Shown piece by piece: positions 1 to 8,743 of a DNA stretch of 64,000 nt. Numbering within the stretch: position 1 is the stretch's first letter; each line of letters opens with the position of its first letter. Source of the stretch: Paenibacillus guangzhouensis. Lineage in GTDB: Bacteria; Bacillota; Bacilli; Paenibacillales; Paenibacillaceae. The notes under the pieces were generated by a model. The model ran no database searches, was not told the DNA's origin, and was given only the letters and a program-made list of their open reading frames with translations. A program made the position numbers and the translations under genes. The stretch is taken from the NCBI RefSeq assembly GCF_009363075.1, contig NZ_CP045293.1, positions 5,491,501-5,555,500 of the forward strand. Direction: 5' to 3'.

Positions 1-65
1 ATGTGGGAACAACAGAGGAAGCTTCAATCGATTAAGTCATGTCTGATCGGAAGAGAAGGACGAAG

Positions 66-1355
66 ATGGGGATGGAGACATACAGCACGCAGGTAATGGA
101 GCTGCTGTCGCTTGGGAAGACCTCCGATGGTGTAAACCAAATCAAGGTTATCGTTACCCAAGAGGATAGACAAGCTGCATACGTAATCGAAATAGATGAC
201 TTTACATTTCTTGGGCTTGAAGCGTTGAATCCATTGAATGGAGACAGGATTCGACTCTCTCCCTATTCCAAGTGGGATCCTTACCGAAATACCTTTTATA
301 GTGCCATAATCAGAACCACAGATGTTTCCCGAGATATGCTGTATTTTGCATGCAGCGAAGCATATATAGATCGAATAAAGCAGATCAGGGATTTTCCACC
401 CGTTCTAATAGACGAGGGAGGGCAGGAAGGCGGAGTAGAGAAATTCGCTCAGTACCGAGCACAATTCCTGCGGCAATTCTCTGCACGCGTGCCAAGGATA
501 TCCATTCTAATCCTGGTCATATTCGGCTTGCTGACTGTTCTATCTATCGCTTCGAAGGGCAAAGATGATTTCGTACGTATATTTAGCGGGCCAATCGGCG
601 TAGTGAATGCAGAGGTAACAACGGATGACTTTCAAGCACCGATTGTTCGCGCATTCATAAGTGATTTGGATAAGACCGGAGTTTCAAATGTGGCTGTTGG
701 ATCAGAACAATCCGCCCTATCCCAAGTCTCGGATCAGCCTAACATCAATCAGACGCAGGCAGACTTTGAAGTCATCGACATCGATGAGAATAAGAAGCTC
801 TTTGGGGTGCCAAAGAAATATGTCGCCTTAACCTTCGATGATGGACCCTCCGCGCTCACGGAGCAAATCGTGGACATTCTAACGGAAGAGAAGGTAACGG
901 CGACATTTCTATTCGTAGGGCAGAATGTGGAACGCAATCCAGATGCCGTAACTTATGCGAACGAGCATGGAATGTCAATTGGGAATCATTCCTGGGATCA
1001 CAGTGTACTTCCGAGAGCTACCTCTCAGGATCAGAGTAAAAATTTGTCGAAGACAAACAGCGCTTTGGAATCCCTGACGAATACTGCCGTTACTTTGTTC
1101 CGCCCGCCATACGGTGCGGTTAACGATGAACTTGTCTCCGAGGCTAAGAAGTTGAATATGAAGACCCTCCTGTGGAATCGAGATCCGGAGGACTGGAATG
1201 AGAAGAAGCCAGAGGACATCATTCGATTCTTTCATCAGAGTGAAGCTGCTGGGGGCGTATATGTACTGCACGAGAACAAGAACACATTAAAGGCACTTCC
1301 AGATATTATAAAATACTTAAAAGGAAAGAACTTAACGTTCGTCGCGTTCAAATAA
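66..1355 (+). CDS. Membrane-anchored polysaccharide deacetylase (NodB/CE4)
   Basis: Carbohydrate esterase family 4 enzymes remove acetyl groups from peptidoglycan, chitin-like or other cell-surface glycans. With the start at 66 (AGAAGGA at 54-60, 5-base spacer) the protein has 429 residues. An ATG at 39 is also in frame but has no binding site. Residues 1-140 form a soluble N-terminal part I do not recognise. One membrane helix lies at about 145-162 and the NodB domain at about 250-429. All five CE4 motifs are present: TFDDGP (256-261), NHSWDH (307-312), RPPYG (346-350), DPEDW (373-377) and VLHE (400-403), so the enzyme should be active. The topology suggests an internal N-terminus and an external catalytic domain. 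The N-terminal domain, about 140 residues before the helix, is unusual for the family and may be a sensing or partner-binding module. The function is well supported; the exact substrate is not. Confidence 0.88.
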   Translation: MGMETYSTQVMELLSLGKTSDGVNQIKVIVTQEDRQAAYVIEIDDFTFLGLEALNPLNGDRIRLSPYSKWDPYRNTFYSAIIRTTDVSRDMLYFACSEAYIDRIKQIRDFPPVLIDEGGQEGGVEKFAQYRAQFLRQFSARVPRISILILVIFGLLTVLSIASKGKDDFVRIFSGPIGVVNAEVTTDDFQAPIVRAFISDLDKTGVSNVAVGSEQSALSQVSDQPNINQTQADFEVIDIDENKKLFGVPKKYVALTFDDGPSALTEQIVDILTEEKVTATFLFVGQNVERNPDAVTYANEHGMSIGNHSWDHSVLPRATSQDQSKNLSKTNSALESLTNTAVTLFRPPYGAVNDELVSEAKKLNMKTLLWNRDPEDWNEKKPEDIIRFFHQSEAAGGVYVLHENKNTLKALPDIIKYLKGKNLTFVAFK

Positions 1356-1375
1356 AATAGACCAGTATTGACGTG

Positions 1376-1400
1376 AAAAGCACCCATTTGGGTGCTTTTT
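1376..1400 (+). terminator. Rho-independent terminator of the deacetylase gene
   Basis: The inverted repeat AAAAGCACCC / GGGTGCTTTT has a 4-base loop and ends in T5. It lies 20 bases after the deacetylase stop codon. Confidence 0.85.
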
Positions 1401-1537
1401 AATTTTACTCTAAAGTTGATACGGTGAACCTGCTCAGAAATTTGCTTTCTAATGTTGGTGGGGTTTGAACATAAGACATTTCATCGATTTAAATGGAATA
1501 GCCAAGCCTCTAGAAACGGGAGTTTTTATTTATGACG

Positions 1538-1566
1538 TTGACAAAATATTAGAACGTGATTAGTAT
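1538..1566 (+). promoter_or_regulatory. Promoter of the glycine riboswitch/permease transcript
   Basis: TTGACA at 1538-1543, a 17-base spacer, then TAGTAT at 1561-1566 give a near-consensus sigma-A promoter. It predicts a start near 1573, about 77 bases before the aptamer. The rest of 1401-1650 holds no gene I can support. A weak hairpin-like ATAGTA/TACTAT pair (about 1613-1639) lies between promoter and aptamer. Confidence 0.65.
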
Positions 1567-1649
1567 TAGAAAATATTTATATCCGTTGAAAGTCAAATAA
1601 AATAGTAAGCAAGCTATGATTGCTATGGGTCGTACTATAGCAGGAGCAG

Positions 1650-1715
1650 CTTCTGGAGAGACCGTGGAATTCCACGGCGCCGAAGGGTTCACAATCTCAG
1701 GCAAAAGGACAGAAG
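1650..1715 (+). promoter_or_regulatory. Glycine riboswitch, single aptamer
   Basis: The conserved glycine aptamer core is readable: GGAGAG near 1655, a perfect CCGTGG/CCACGG hairpin at 1662-1677, GCGCCGAAGG at 1677-1686, then TCTCAGGCAAAAGGACAG at 1695-1712. A closing P1 helix is formed by CTTCTG (1650-1655) and CAGAAG (1710-1715). Only one aptamer is present. It is followed by a short hairpin TTGTTATA/TATAACAA (1733-1740 with 1751-1758), which fits the ghost-aptamer stem known next to singlet glycine riboswitches. A terminator follows at 1783 and then a CycA-type permease. Whether glycine turns expression on or off cannot be read by eye. Confidence 0.88.
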
Positions 1716-1782
1716 AGTATTAAATATCTAATTTGTTATATTGGAATAGGTATAACAAGTCTTATTTATTATTCTTTTGATC

Positions 1783-1814
1783 AAGAGATTGGAGCGCATC
1801 CAATCTCTTTTTTT
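1783..1814 (+). terminator. Riboswitch-controlled intrinsic terminator
   Basis: The stem AAGAGATTGGA / TCCAATCTCTT (1783-1793 with 1799-1809) with a 5-base loop runs straight into T7. It lies between the glycine aptamer and the permease start codon, in the position of an expression platform. Confidence 0.85.
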
Positions 1815-1839
1815 ATGCGTAAATAAGGGGGAATATGCT

Positions 1840-3198
1840 ATGGGACAACAGGAATTGAAGAGAGGGTTAGAGAATCGGCATGTTCAACTTATTGCCATTG
1901 GCGGCACCATTGGTACTGGGTTATTTTTAGGATCAGGCAAAGCAATACAACTGGCGGGGCCATCCATTATCTTTGCTTATTTTATCGTGGGTATTGCCAT
2001 TTTTTTCGTGATGAGGGCGCTAGGAGAGCTATTATTGTCGAAGGCCGGGTATCAATCTTTTACAGACATTGCTGAAGACTATCTTGGACCACGGGCCGCG
2101 TTCGTAACTGGGTGGACCTATTGGTTCTGTTGGATCATGACGGCCATGGCCGATGTGATTGCTGTCGGGGTATACGTGAAATATTGGTTTGATATCCCGC
2201 AGTGGATCCCTGCAGTCATCTGTTTAATCATTTTATTATCACTCAATCTATTAACGGTTAAAAGTTTCGGGGAATTGGAATTTTGGTTTGCTCTAATCAA
2301 GGTCGTGACTATTCTGGCGCTGATTGCGATTGGCGTTGTTTTGCTGGTCATCGGATTCCAAACAGATGCAGGAACGGTGAGTGTCAAGAATATTTGGGAG
2401 CACGGGGGATGGTTTCCAAACGGCGTTTCGGGGTTCTTACTTTCATTCCAAATGGTTGTGTTTGCCTATGTCGGTGTGGAGTTAGTGGGTGTATCTGCAG
2501 CGGAGACATCTAATCCGGAGAAAAATATCCCGTCGGCGATTAATAAAATTCCGTTAAGAATTCTATTCTTCTACGTCGGAGCATTGATCATCCTATTATG
2601 CATTAACCCATGGACGGAACTCACTCCATCCGAAAGTCCCTTTGTCAAAACGTTTGCTTTGGTCGGCATTCCTATTGCCGCAGGAATTATTAACTTTGTC
2701 GTACTAACGTCAGCCGCCTCAGCTTGCAACAGCGGGATGTTCTCAACAAGTCGGATCTTATATAATTTGGGCAAGAATAACCAGGCTCCAACCGGCTTTG
2801 CCAAACTTAATAAAAATCATGTACCCAGCAACGCGTTATTCATATCTACGCTTGTCCTATCGGTGGGAGCTCTTCTGAGTAAGCTTATTCCGGAGCAAGC
2901 TTTTGGCATCGTGACAACCATTAGTGCCATTTGTTTTATCTGGGTATGGGGTGTCATTCTAATTTGTCATTTGCGGTATAAAAAAACACAGCCGGAATTA
3001 CAGGCTAAATCGAAATTTAAGGCACCGTTGACGCCATTTATAAATTATGTTGTCCTAACGTTGTTTGCCATCGTTCTCATGATTATGCTGTATGCTGAAG
3101 AGACGCGCCCGGCCTTATTATTGACGCCAATATGGTTTGTTCTATTATTTACTTTGTATGCGAGCAGAAGAAGGAAGGAACAGCGTAACAGGGTATAG
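1840..3198 (+). CDS. cycA: D-serine/D-alanine/glycine-type permease (AAT/APC family)
   Basis: This is a proton-coupled amino acid permease of 452 residues with about 12 membrane helices. The N-terminus ELKRGLENRHVQLIAIGGTI and the motifs GTGLFLGSGKAI, GPSIIFAY, FFVMRALGELLLS, GWTYWFCW and FGELEFWFALIK closely follow E. coli CycA, which imports glycine, D-alanine and D-serine. The glycine riboswitch directly upstream agrees independently with glycine as substrate. The reading frame is open further upstream, but that part overlaps the riboswitch terminator. The start is therefore ATG 1840, with AAGGGGG at 1825-1831 and an 8-base spacer. A second, weaker relative lies at 36060. The family call is firm; the symbol rests on sequence resemblance plus riboswitch context. 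Confidence 0.87.
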   Translation: MGQQELKRGLENRHVQLIAIGGTIGTGLFLGSGKAIQLAGPSIIFAYFIVGIAIFFVMRALGELLLSKAGYQSFTDIAEDYLGPRAAFVTGWTYWFCWIMTAMADVIAVGVYVKYWFDIPQWIPAVICLIILLSLNLLTVKSFGELEFWFALIKVVTILALIAIGVVLLVIGFQTDAGTVSVKNIWEHGGWFPNGVSGFLLSFQMVVFAYVGVELVGVSAAETSNPEKNIPSAINKIPLRILFFYVGALIILLCINPWTELTPSESPFVKTFALVGIPIAAGIINFVVLTSAASACNSGMFSTSRILYNLGKNNQAPTGFAKLNKNHVPSNALFISTLVLSVGALLSKLIPEQAFGIVTTISAICFIWVWGVILICHLRYKKTQPELQAKSKFKAPLTPFINYVVLTLFAIVLMIMLYAEETRPALLLTPIWFVLLFTLYASRRRKEQRNRV

Positions 3199-3225
3199 GC
3201 AAAAATTATCACACCCTAATTTGGT

Positions 3226-3258
3226 AAAGGTGCCCGATGTGGAGTCGGGTGCCTTTTT
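3226..3258 (+). terminator. Terminator after the permease
   Basis: A 12-bp stem, AAAGGTGCCCGA with TCGGGTGCCTTT (two G-U pairs in RNA), ends in T5 and lies 27 bases after the stop codon. Confidence 0.8.
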
Positions 3259-3332
3259 GCTATTATTACTATTAATGTTTTAATTCATTGTCGAAATAGT
3301 GCTTTTATACTATTTTTGAGTCGGATTGTTCG

Positions 3333-3361
3333 TTTACTGTCTACTTTTTTGGTGATATACT
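3333..3361 (+). promoter_or_regulatory. Promoter of the glycan operon
   Basis: TTTACT at 3333-3338, a 17-base spacer and TATACT at 3356-3361 lie just ahead of the glycosyltransferase operon. The predicted start is near 3368, so the 5' leader is very short. Confidence 0.5.
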
Positions 3362-3379
3362 CACTATAAATAGGAGAAA

Positions 3380-4510
3380 ATGCAAAAAAATGTAGAGAAT
3401 TGGGGATTTTTCAGGATGGTTATGGAGAGAAAAAACGGCGAAACGATTATCCTTATCCCATCGCTTGAGCCAGATGAGAGACTATTGACCTATGTACAGC
3501 AATTGCGAGATTATGGTTTGATCCATATTGTTATTGTGGACGACGGTTCCGGCGATGCGTACCAGTGGATTTTTGGTCAGCTTCGCGAGAGCGGTTGTGT
3601 TCTGCTGCGGCATACGGAGAATCAGGGGAAGGGCGCTGCGCTCAAGACGGGCTTTCAGTATATTGAACAGCAGTTCGATGAGGTTGCCTGCGTTGTAACG
3701 GCCGATTCAGATGGACAGCACGCAGCAGAGGATGTATACCGGCTTGCGGAAGAAGCGAAGCGTCATCCTGACGCGCTGGTTCTTGGGGTAAGGAACTTCA
3801 GCGAGGGAGGGATACCGCCGAAGTCATTGCTGGGCAATCGGGTTACTTCCTTTATTTTTGCGATGTTGTATGGCAAGAAGTTATCCGATACGCAGACAGG
3901 ACTTCGGGCTTTCGGCCCTTCGCTGCTCGCATTTATGCAAAATATTCGCGGGACCCGATTTGAATACGAGCTGCAGATGCTCATCTCTTGTATTCAGTCC
4001 GGCATACCGATTCATACGCTGCCGATTCAAGTCATTTATGAAAATGGCAATGCGGGGACGCATTTTAAAGCGATTCAGGACAGCGCTCGGGTGATGCGTG
4101 TTCTGTTCTCCAATTTCGTGCGGTTTATTTCCTCTTCGATTGCAAGCTCTGTCGTCGATTTAGGGATCGCATGGCTACTGATCGACATATTGCGGCCCAT
4201 GCTGGGTGAACAGGACTATATCAGGATCCTACTCGCGACGGTGATCGCAAGAGTCATCTCCATTATGGTCAACTATTTGCTGAATAAGCATTTTGTATTC
4301 CGCAAGGAGGATAGCCAGGGGAGTTTATGGAGGTATTTGACTTTGTGCGTAATCGTGATCTTGCTTTCCAGCACCGGGGTCTATTTGTTCCATACGATGA
4401 TATTTATGAATGAGAAAATAGCAAAACTCGTCTGTGATGCCGTGTTGTTCCTGCTAAGCTTTCAGGCGCAGCGGCGGTGGGTATTTGCTGCAAGGAGGCA
4501 GCGACGATAG
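3380..4510 (+). CDS. GT2 glycosyltransferase fused to GtrA membrane domain
   Basis: The N-terminal half (about 20-235) is a family 2 glycosyltransferase of the dolichol-phosphate-mannose-synthase type: VDDGSGD at 53-59, NQGKGAALKTGF at 81-92 and the metal/nucleotide motif DSDGQH at 109-114. The C-terminal half (about 245-370) is a GtrA domain with four helices and the typical NYLLNKHFVF at 298-307. Such fusions transfer a sugar from a nucleotide donor to polyprenyl phosphate and help move it across the membrane. ATG 3380 has AGGAG only 3 bases away. ATG 3422 (MERKNGET...) is an alternative start with AGGA upstream. The stop codon overlaps the next start (TAGTG), so translation is probably coupled. 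The likely role is to make a lipid-linked sugar donor for this operon. Confidence 0.85.
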   Translation: MQKNVENWGFFRMVMERKNGETIILIPSLEPDERLLTYVQQLRDYGLIHIVIVDDGSGDAYQWIFGQLRESGCVLLRHTENQGKGAALKTGFQYIEQQFDEVACVVTADSDGQHAAEDVYRLAEEAKRHPDALVLGVRNFSEGGIPPKSLLGNRVTSFIFAMLYGKKLSDTQTGLRAFGPSLLAFMQNIRGTRFEYELQMLISCIQSGIPIHTLPIQVIYENGNAGTHFKAIQDSARVMRVLFSNFVRFISSSIASSVVDLGIAWLLIDILRPMLGEQDYIRILLATVIARVISIMVNYLLNKHFVFRKEDSQGSLWRYLTLCVIVILLSSTGVYLFHTMIFMNEKIAKLVCDAVLFLLSFQAQRRWVFAARRQRR

Positions 4511-6789
4511 TGCAAAATGAAAAACGGCAGCATATTTGGTTTGTCGTCACGATGATCCTGATGTCCATCTATTTGTTATGGCGTATCTTTTTTACGTTAC
4601 CATGGGATCAAGGGTTCTTGAACATGGTATTCGGCATTCTGCTGATTGTAGCGGAGACGGTAACGGTGCTGACGACCTTTGAATTGTTTTTTCAGAAAAT
4701 GCAAAAGGAACGCACACAGCTCGACTTCCCAATCATCCCACCGGAGCATTATCCGGATGTCGATGTGTTCATTGCCACGCACAATGAGCCGGTCGATCTG
4801 CTGTATAAAACCGTTAATGCCTGTACATTCATGGATTATCCGGACAAGCAGAAGGTTCATATTTATTTGTGTGACGATGGTGGTCGGCCTGAGGTTGAAG
4901 AGCTGGCCAGACAGTTTGGTGTCGGGTATCTTGGTTTTCCTGGGAACAAGGAGGCTAAATCCGGCAATTTGAATCATGCATTAAGCAAAACCTCCTCCCC
5001 GCTTATTGCGACTTTTGATGCGGACATGATTCCGCAGCATACCTTCCTGATGAAGACCGTTCCATATTTCCTGCTCTCGCAGTTTACCCAGGACAAAGGG
5101 GAATGGCGGCTTCGAAGAGAAGATGAGCTCGATGACAAATTCAAGCTCGGGCTGGTTCAGACCCCGCAGAGCTTCTACAATCCGGATTTATTCCAATTTA
5201 ATCTTTATGCGGAACAGGGCATTCCGAACGAACAGGATTTCTTCTCCAGAGAGGTTAATATTTTGCGTAATGCCTCCAATGCGGTGGCCTATACCGGGAG
5301 CAACACGGTCATTTCCCGAAAAGCGATGGAGGAAATCGGCGGTTTCCCGCTGAAGACGATCACCGAGGATTTTGAGACCAGCATCCGCTTGCAGCAAGCA
5401 GGCTATATTACGTATGCAACCCAGGAAGTTCAGGCTGCAGGGCTGACCACGACAACAATTCCGAGCATGATTAAGCAGCGCATCCGCTGGGCGAGAGGCA
5501 TTCTTCAAAGTTTGCAGAATACCCGTGCTGTTACTTCCGGCAAGCTGCCCTTTTGGACAAGAGTTACCTATATGAGCAGCTTCTTGTATTGGTGGTCTTT
5601 TTTTAACCGGTTGATTTTCATCATGGCACCCATTTTGTTTGCGCTGTTCGACTTCCAAATTGTAAACACGAGCTTTTTGGAAATTCTCGTATTTTGGCTT
5701 CCGTCTTACTTTTGCTACAGTATGTCGATGCGTTATCTGTCCAGCAATATTCGCAATCAGCGCTGGAGTCAAGTCATCGATACGATTTTCATGCCATATC
5801 TGATATGGCCAGTTCTGCTTGAAACCTTGCACATCCATGAGAGGAAGTTCAAGGTGACGAACAAGAAGAAGGGCGCCGGACCGAAGTGGATGACTTCCTT
5901 GTTGTATGCACTTCCGCACATTTTCCTGCTGCTTCTTTCGGTTGCGGCAATCGTCCGGTTCGTGCACGGCAAGTACGGCTTGGCTCTCTTCTACAGCAGC
6001 ATTATCGTGTTTTGGCTGGTTCATAATATGATTGCACTCTGTTATGCCTTGTTCTTCATGATCGGCCGCCGCGCTTATCGGGAGACAGAGCGAATTCGGG
6101 CGCAAGAGGATGTCACGATCCACTACAAAGCGGGCAACCTGCGCTATCAGGCCAGGACCGTCGATGTGTCGGAGCATGGCATTGCCATATATGTCGAACA
6201 TCCCGTCTACTTGCCGCCCCAGACGACGATCTCACTCGTCGTGAAGAGCGAGCGCTATGAAGCGAGTCTGGATGCCGTCATCGTCTATGTGAAAAAGGAT
6301 GGGGATGGCTGGCGCTATTCGGCAACGGTTCAGCCGGTCGATGAGACGAACAAACGCCAATACATGCAGATCATTTATGACCGGAAACACTCTTTGCCTG
6401 AGCAGATGAATCTATGGGATACGGCTTATGACGATATGGTCCGTAACGTGAAAAGGCGCATTGTTCAACCGCTTCTGGATAAACGAAAAATGCCGCGGAT
6501 TCCGCTTCAGTGTCCAATCGTTATGACGAATGGTGCTGGATGTACGCTGCGCAGTTTTAATTACCTTTACTTTTCCGCCTCCGGATTCCAGGGCGATATT
6601 CCAGTAGGGGCTGTGGTGACCTTCTATACCCGAAGCGATATTGAAGTCATTGTGCGGCATACGGGTAAAACGACGGCCGGTCATCAAGAGGTGCTCCTCT
6701 CGGTTGAGAATATCGGCGATATAGTGGATCGCGGGCTTGTCGATCAGATGCTGGATGATTTGCTCCATCCACGTTCCGAGAGCGCTTAA
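4510..6789 (+). CDS. BcsA-like membrane glycan synthase with two PilZ-like domains
   Basis: A 759-residue processive GT2 polysaccharide synthase. It starts at GTG 4510, overlapping the previous stop; AAGGAGG at 4492-4498 supports this start. Two N-terminal helices are followed by a cytoplasmic catalytic domain with CDDGG (from residue 121), FDAD (169-172), TED (285-287) and QRIRW (323-327), all landmarks of cellulose-synthase-type enzymes. More helices follow. A PilZ domain lies at about 524-619, with DVSEHG (552-557) matching the D-x-S-x-x-G motif. A second, divergent PilZ-like unit at about 658-754 has RKMPR and FSASG. PilZ domains bind cyclic di-GMP, so synthesis is probably controlled by that messenger. 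The polymer is unknown: I see no BcsB, BcsC or cellulase partner, so cellulose itself is not assured. Confidence 0.85.
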   Translation: MQNEKRQHIWFVVTMILMSIYLLWRIFFTLPWDQGFLNMVFGILLIVAETVTVLTTFELFFQKMQKERTQLDFPIIPPEHYPDVDVFIATHNEPVDLLYKTVNACTFMDYPDKQKVHIYLCDDGGRPEVEELARQFGVGYLGFPGNKEAKSGNLNHALSKTSSPLIATFDADMIPQHTFLMKTVPYFLLSQFTQDKGEWRLRREDELDDKFKLGLVQTPQSFYNPDLFQFNLYAEQGIPNEQDFFSREVNILRNASNAVAYTGSNTVISRKAMEEIGGFPLKTITEDFETSIRLQQAGYITYATQEVQAAGLTTTTIPSMIKQRIRWARGILQSLQNTRAVTSGKLPFWTRVTYMSSFLYWWSFFNRLIFIMAPILFALFDFQIVNTSFLEILVFWLPSYFCYSMSMRYLSSNIRNQRWSQVIDTIFMPYLIWPVLLETLHIHERKFKVTNKKKGAGPKWMTSLLYALPHIFLLLLSVAAIVRFVHGKYGLALFYSSIIVFWLVHNMIALCYALFFMIGRRAYRETERIRAQEDVTIHYKAGNLRYQARTVDVSEHGIAIYVEHPVYLPPQTTISLVVKSERYEASLDAVIVYVKKDGDGWRYSATVQPVDETNKRQYMQIIYDRKHSLPEQMNLWDTAYDDMVRNVKRRIVQPLLDKRKMPRIPLQCPIVMTNGAGCTLRSFNYLYFSASGFQGDIPVGAVVTFYTRSDIEVIVRHTGKTTAGHQEVLLSVENIGDIVDRGLVDQMLDDLLHPRSESA

Positions 6790-6809
6790 GAGGATGAGGA
6801 GAGATAGAA

Positions 6810-8663
6810 ATGCTGATTTTGTTTCAACTGTTGATGGGGGTCCTATTGGTGCTTTCCTGTCTGGGTTACATGCTGTTTGTTCGAAAAACACTAACATTAC
6901 CATGGGAGTTCATCCCTGTATTCGTATTTTCATCGATTGCCTGCATTGTTTTTGTGGGTGGTCTGGCAGGGCAGCTCTATGTAGTTAGTCTTGTTGTGTT
7001 GATTCTAGGCCTGCTGGCGTACGTTGGACTCGTGGTCCGCTGGCTGCGCCAAGGGGCTAAATTCCGCTTTTCGTTTTCTATATTTCTAGTTACTTTCCTG
7101 GTAGGAAGCTTTATCTTTCTGCTGGTGCTGTTCCAGACCTCATTGACGCATTACGATAATTTTTCCCACTGGGCGATCGTGTTGAAGGTGATGTTAAGTA
7201 CAGATGCCTTCCCGACGTCAGCTTCGAACCTGATTGATTTTAAAAATTATCCGCTTGGCGTCTCGTCTTTTCTCTATTATGTCTGCCGGTTTGCGGGACA
7301 TGCTCAGTCCGTGATGTTATTCGCGCAAGGGCTGCTCATTTTTTCGTGTTTCTATGCTATGTTTGGCATCGTATCCGAGAAGAAACGTTTTCTCTTGTAT
7401 GCTTTCCTTGGATTAGGCCTTTCCATGCTTTCTTTTTTCAATCTGACGATCCGCATCACTAATCTGTTGGTGGACTTCTTGCTCCCGATTTATGCGCTGG
7501 CCATCTTGGCGGTGGTCTATCGGTATCGGAATGAGATGAAGCGGGCATGTCTTGTCGTTCTTCCGCTTGCGGGCTTGCTGACGGTCATGAAAAGCACGGG
7601 TATTATTTTTGCGGCGATCGGGTTGCTCTTCTTGATCTACACTTGGCTGACGCATTGGAATAAGCCCGGCTGGAAGAACGTGCTTGCCGTCGTCGGGATG
7701 CTCTGCGGGGTATTGCTTCCTTACTTTGGCTGGAGCTGGCGCATGAAGTCTGTCTTCCAGGGCGTAGAGAATAAATTCGACGTCGCTTCCTCCGGTCTTC
7801 AAATGGGAAAAACGACGGAGCAAATGCATGAGATTATATCGCTATTTCTGAAGTCCAGTACCGATCTGACGACACGGCCGGCGATCGGGATTGTCGTCTT
7901 TGAGCTCCTAGCGATCGCGGCTTCTATTTTTGCGGCGGTGGTGTTGAAGAAGAAGTGGAATTTGTGGAAAGCGCTGATTGCCTTGGATATCGTCCTGTTA
8001 TTGTACTATGCAGGGATTCTGGGGTTGTATCTGTACTCTATGCCGCTAGATGAGGCGATTTGGCTGGCTGGTTTTGAACGTTATGCATCCAGTATTGTCG
8101 TACTCTTCGCTGGCGGTTTAGTGCTGTGCGCTGCGGTCGATATCGAGCGTTCCTTTCATTATAAAATCGGCGAAGTGCCCGATTATCGCGCATTTAAGAG
8201 TGTCCAAATGAAAGGATACTATCAAAAAGGAATTATGGTCTGTACGGCGATTGCCGTCACCTTGCTGTTATCGGAGTATAACGGCATTGTCTCCATTGCG
8301 AAGAGCTACGATACGACGCTCCCGTACAAAGTCCATGAGGTGACCGGTGATCGGTGGTACCCAAATGGTCAGGAGGATAACCACAAATATCTGTTCTACG
8401 CCTCGGACGCAGATCAGCAGGTGACGAACTATTACATGCAATATATCGGGAAGTATTTCCTGTATGCCCCTCATGTGGACGGGATTGTTCTGTTCTATGA
8501 GGACAATATGGACAACCTGCTCAGCGGCTACGATTATCTGGTCGTCGTGGAGCGTGATTCCGATGGGAACCGTCTGTTGAAGAAGCATTATGGCGTCGAC
8601 ATGCAGGAGGGCATCTACCATATTACCCGTTCCGGGGAGCAGATCGTTCTTACGCAGGTCTGA
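6810..8663 (+). CDS. Polytopic GT-C-like membrane protein of the glycan operon
   Basis: 617 residues with roughly 12-13 hydrophobic helices and a C-terminal soluble tail of about 120 residues. The start has GAGGAG upstream with an 8-base spacer and lies 20 bases after the synthase stop, so it belongs to the same operon. The first long outer loop carries HYDNFSHW (114-121), followed by a second conserved-looking stretch NYPLGVSSFLYY. Acidic and histidine residues in that loop resemble GT-C enzymes, which use polyprenyl-linked sugars on the outer face. Together with the lipid-sugar-making GT2-GtrA gene this suggests a transferase that decorates the polymer or a surface glycan. The family assignment is inferred from topology and context; I do not recognise the exact family. 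Confidence 0.6.
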   Translation: MLILFQLLMGVLLVLSCLGYMLFVRKTLTLPWEFIPVFVFSSIACIVFVGGLAGQLYVVSLVVLILGLLAYVGLVVRWLRQGAKFRFSFSIFLVTFLVGSFIFLLVLFQTSLTHYDNFSHWAIVLKVMLSTDAFPTSASNLIDFKNYPLGVSSFLYYVCRFAGHAQSVMLFAQGLLIFSCFYAMFGIVSEKKRFLLYAFLGLGLSMLSFFNLTIRITNLLVDFLLPIYALAILAVVYRYRNEMKRACLVVLPLAGLLTVMKSTGIIFAAIGLLFLIYTWLTHWNKPGWKNVLAVVGMLCGVLLPYFGWSWRMKSVFQGVENKFDVASSGLQMGKTTEQMHEIISLFLKSSTDLTTRPAIGIVVFELLAIAASIFAAVVLKKKWNLWKALIALDIVLLLYYAGILGLYLYSMPLDEAIWLAGFERYASSIVVLFAGGLVLCAAVDIERSFHYKIGEVPDYRAFKSVQMKGYYQKGIMVCTAIAVTLLLSEYNGIVSIAKSYDTTLPYKVHEVTGDRWYPNGQEDNHKYLFYASDADQQVTNYYMQYIGKYFLYAPHVDGIVLFYEDNMDNLLSGYDYLVVVERDSDGNRLLKKHYGVDMQEGIYHITRSGEQIVLTQV

Positions 8664-8683
8664 ATGAAATTGATACTACAACG

Positions 8684-8725
8684 AAAAAATCACCAAAACC
8701 GTAAAAGGGATTGGTGATTTTTTTT
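8684..8725 (+). terminator. Terminator of the glycan operon
   Basis: AAAAAATCACCAA pairs with TTGGTGATTTTTT and ends in T8. It lies 20 bases after the operon's last stop codon. It also faces the convergent VOC gene. Confidence 0.85.
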
Positions 8726-8743
8726 GGAGTGGTCTTGTTGTAT

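Noticed and set aside
1-96. Short open frames at the left edge, for example one ending VGTTEEASID at 35 and one ending at 96
   Set aside because: They may be the tail of a gene cut by the window, but a few codons cannot show which frame is real.
1401-1650. Searched for a first glycine aptamer making a tandem riboswitch
   Set aside because: No second copy of the GCCGAAGG and CAGGCAAAAGGAC core is found upstream.
5188-6201. 337-codon open frame on the minus strand inside the glycan synthase gene
   Set aside because: It lies antisense to a clearly coding gene, lacks a recognisable domain and has biased His/Gln/Arg content typical of reverse-frame shadows.
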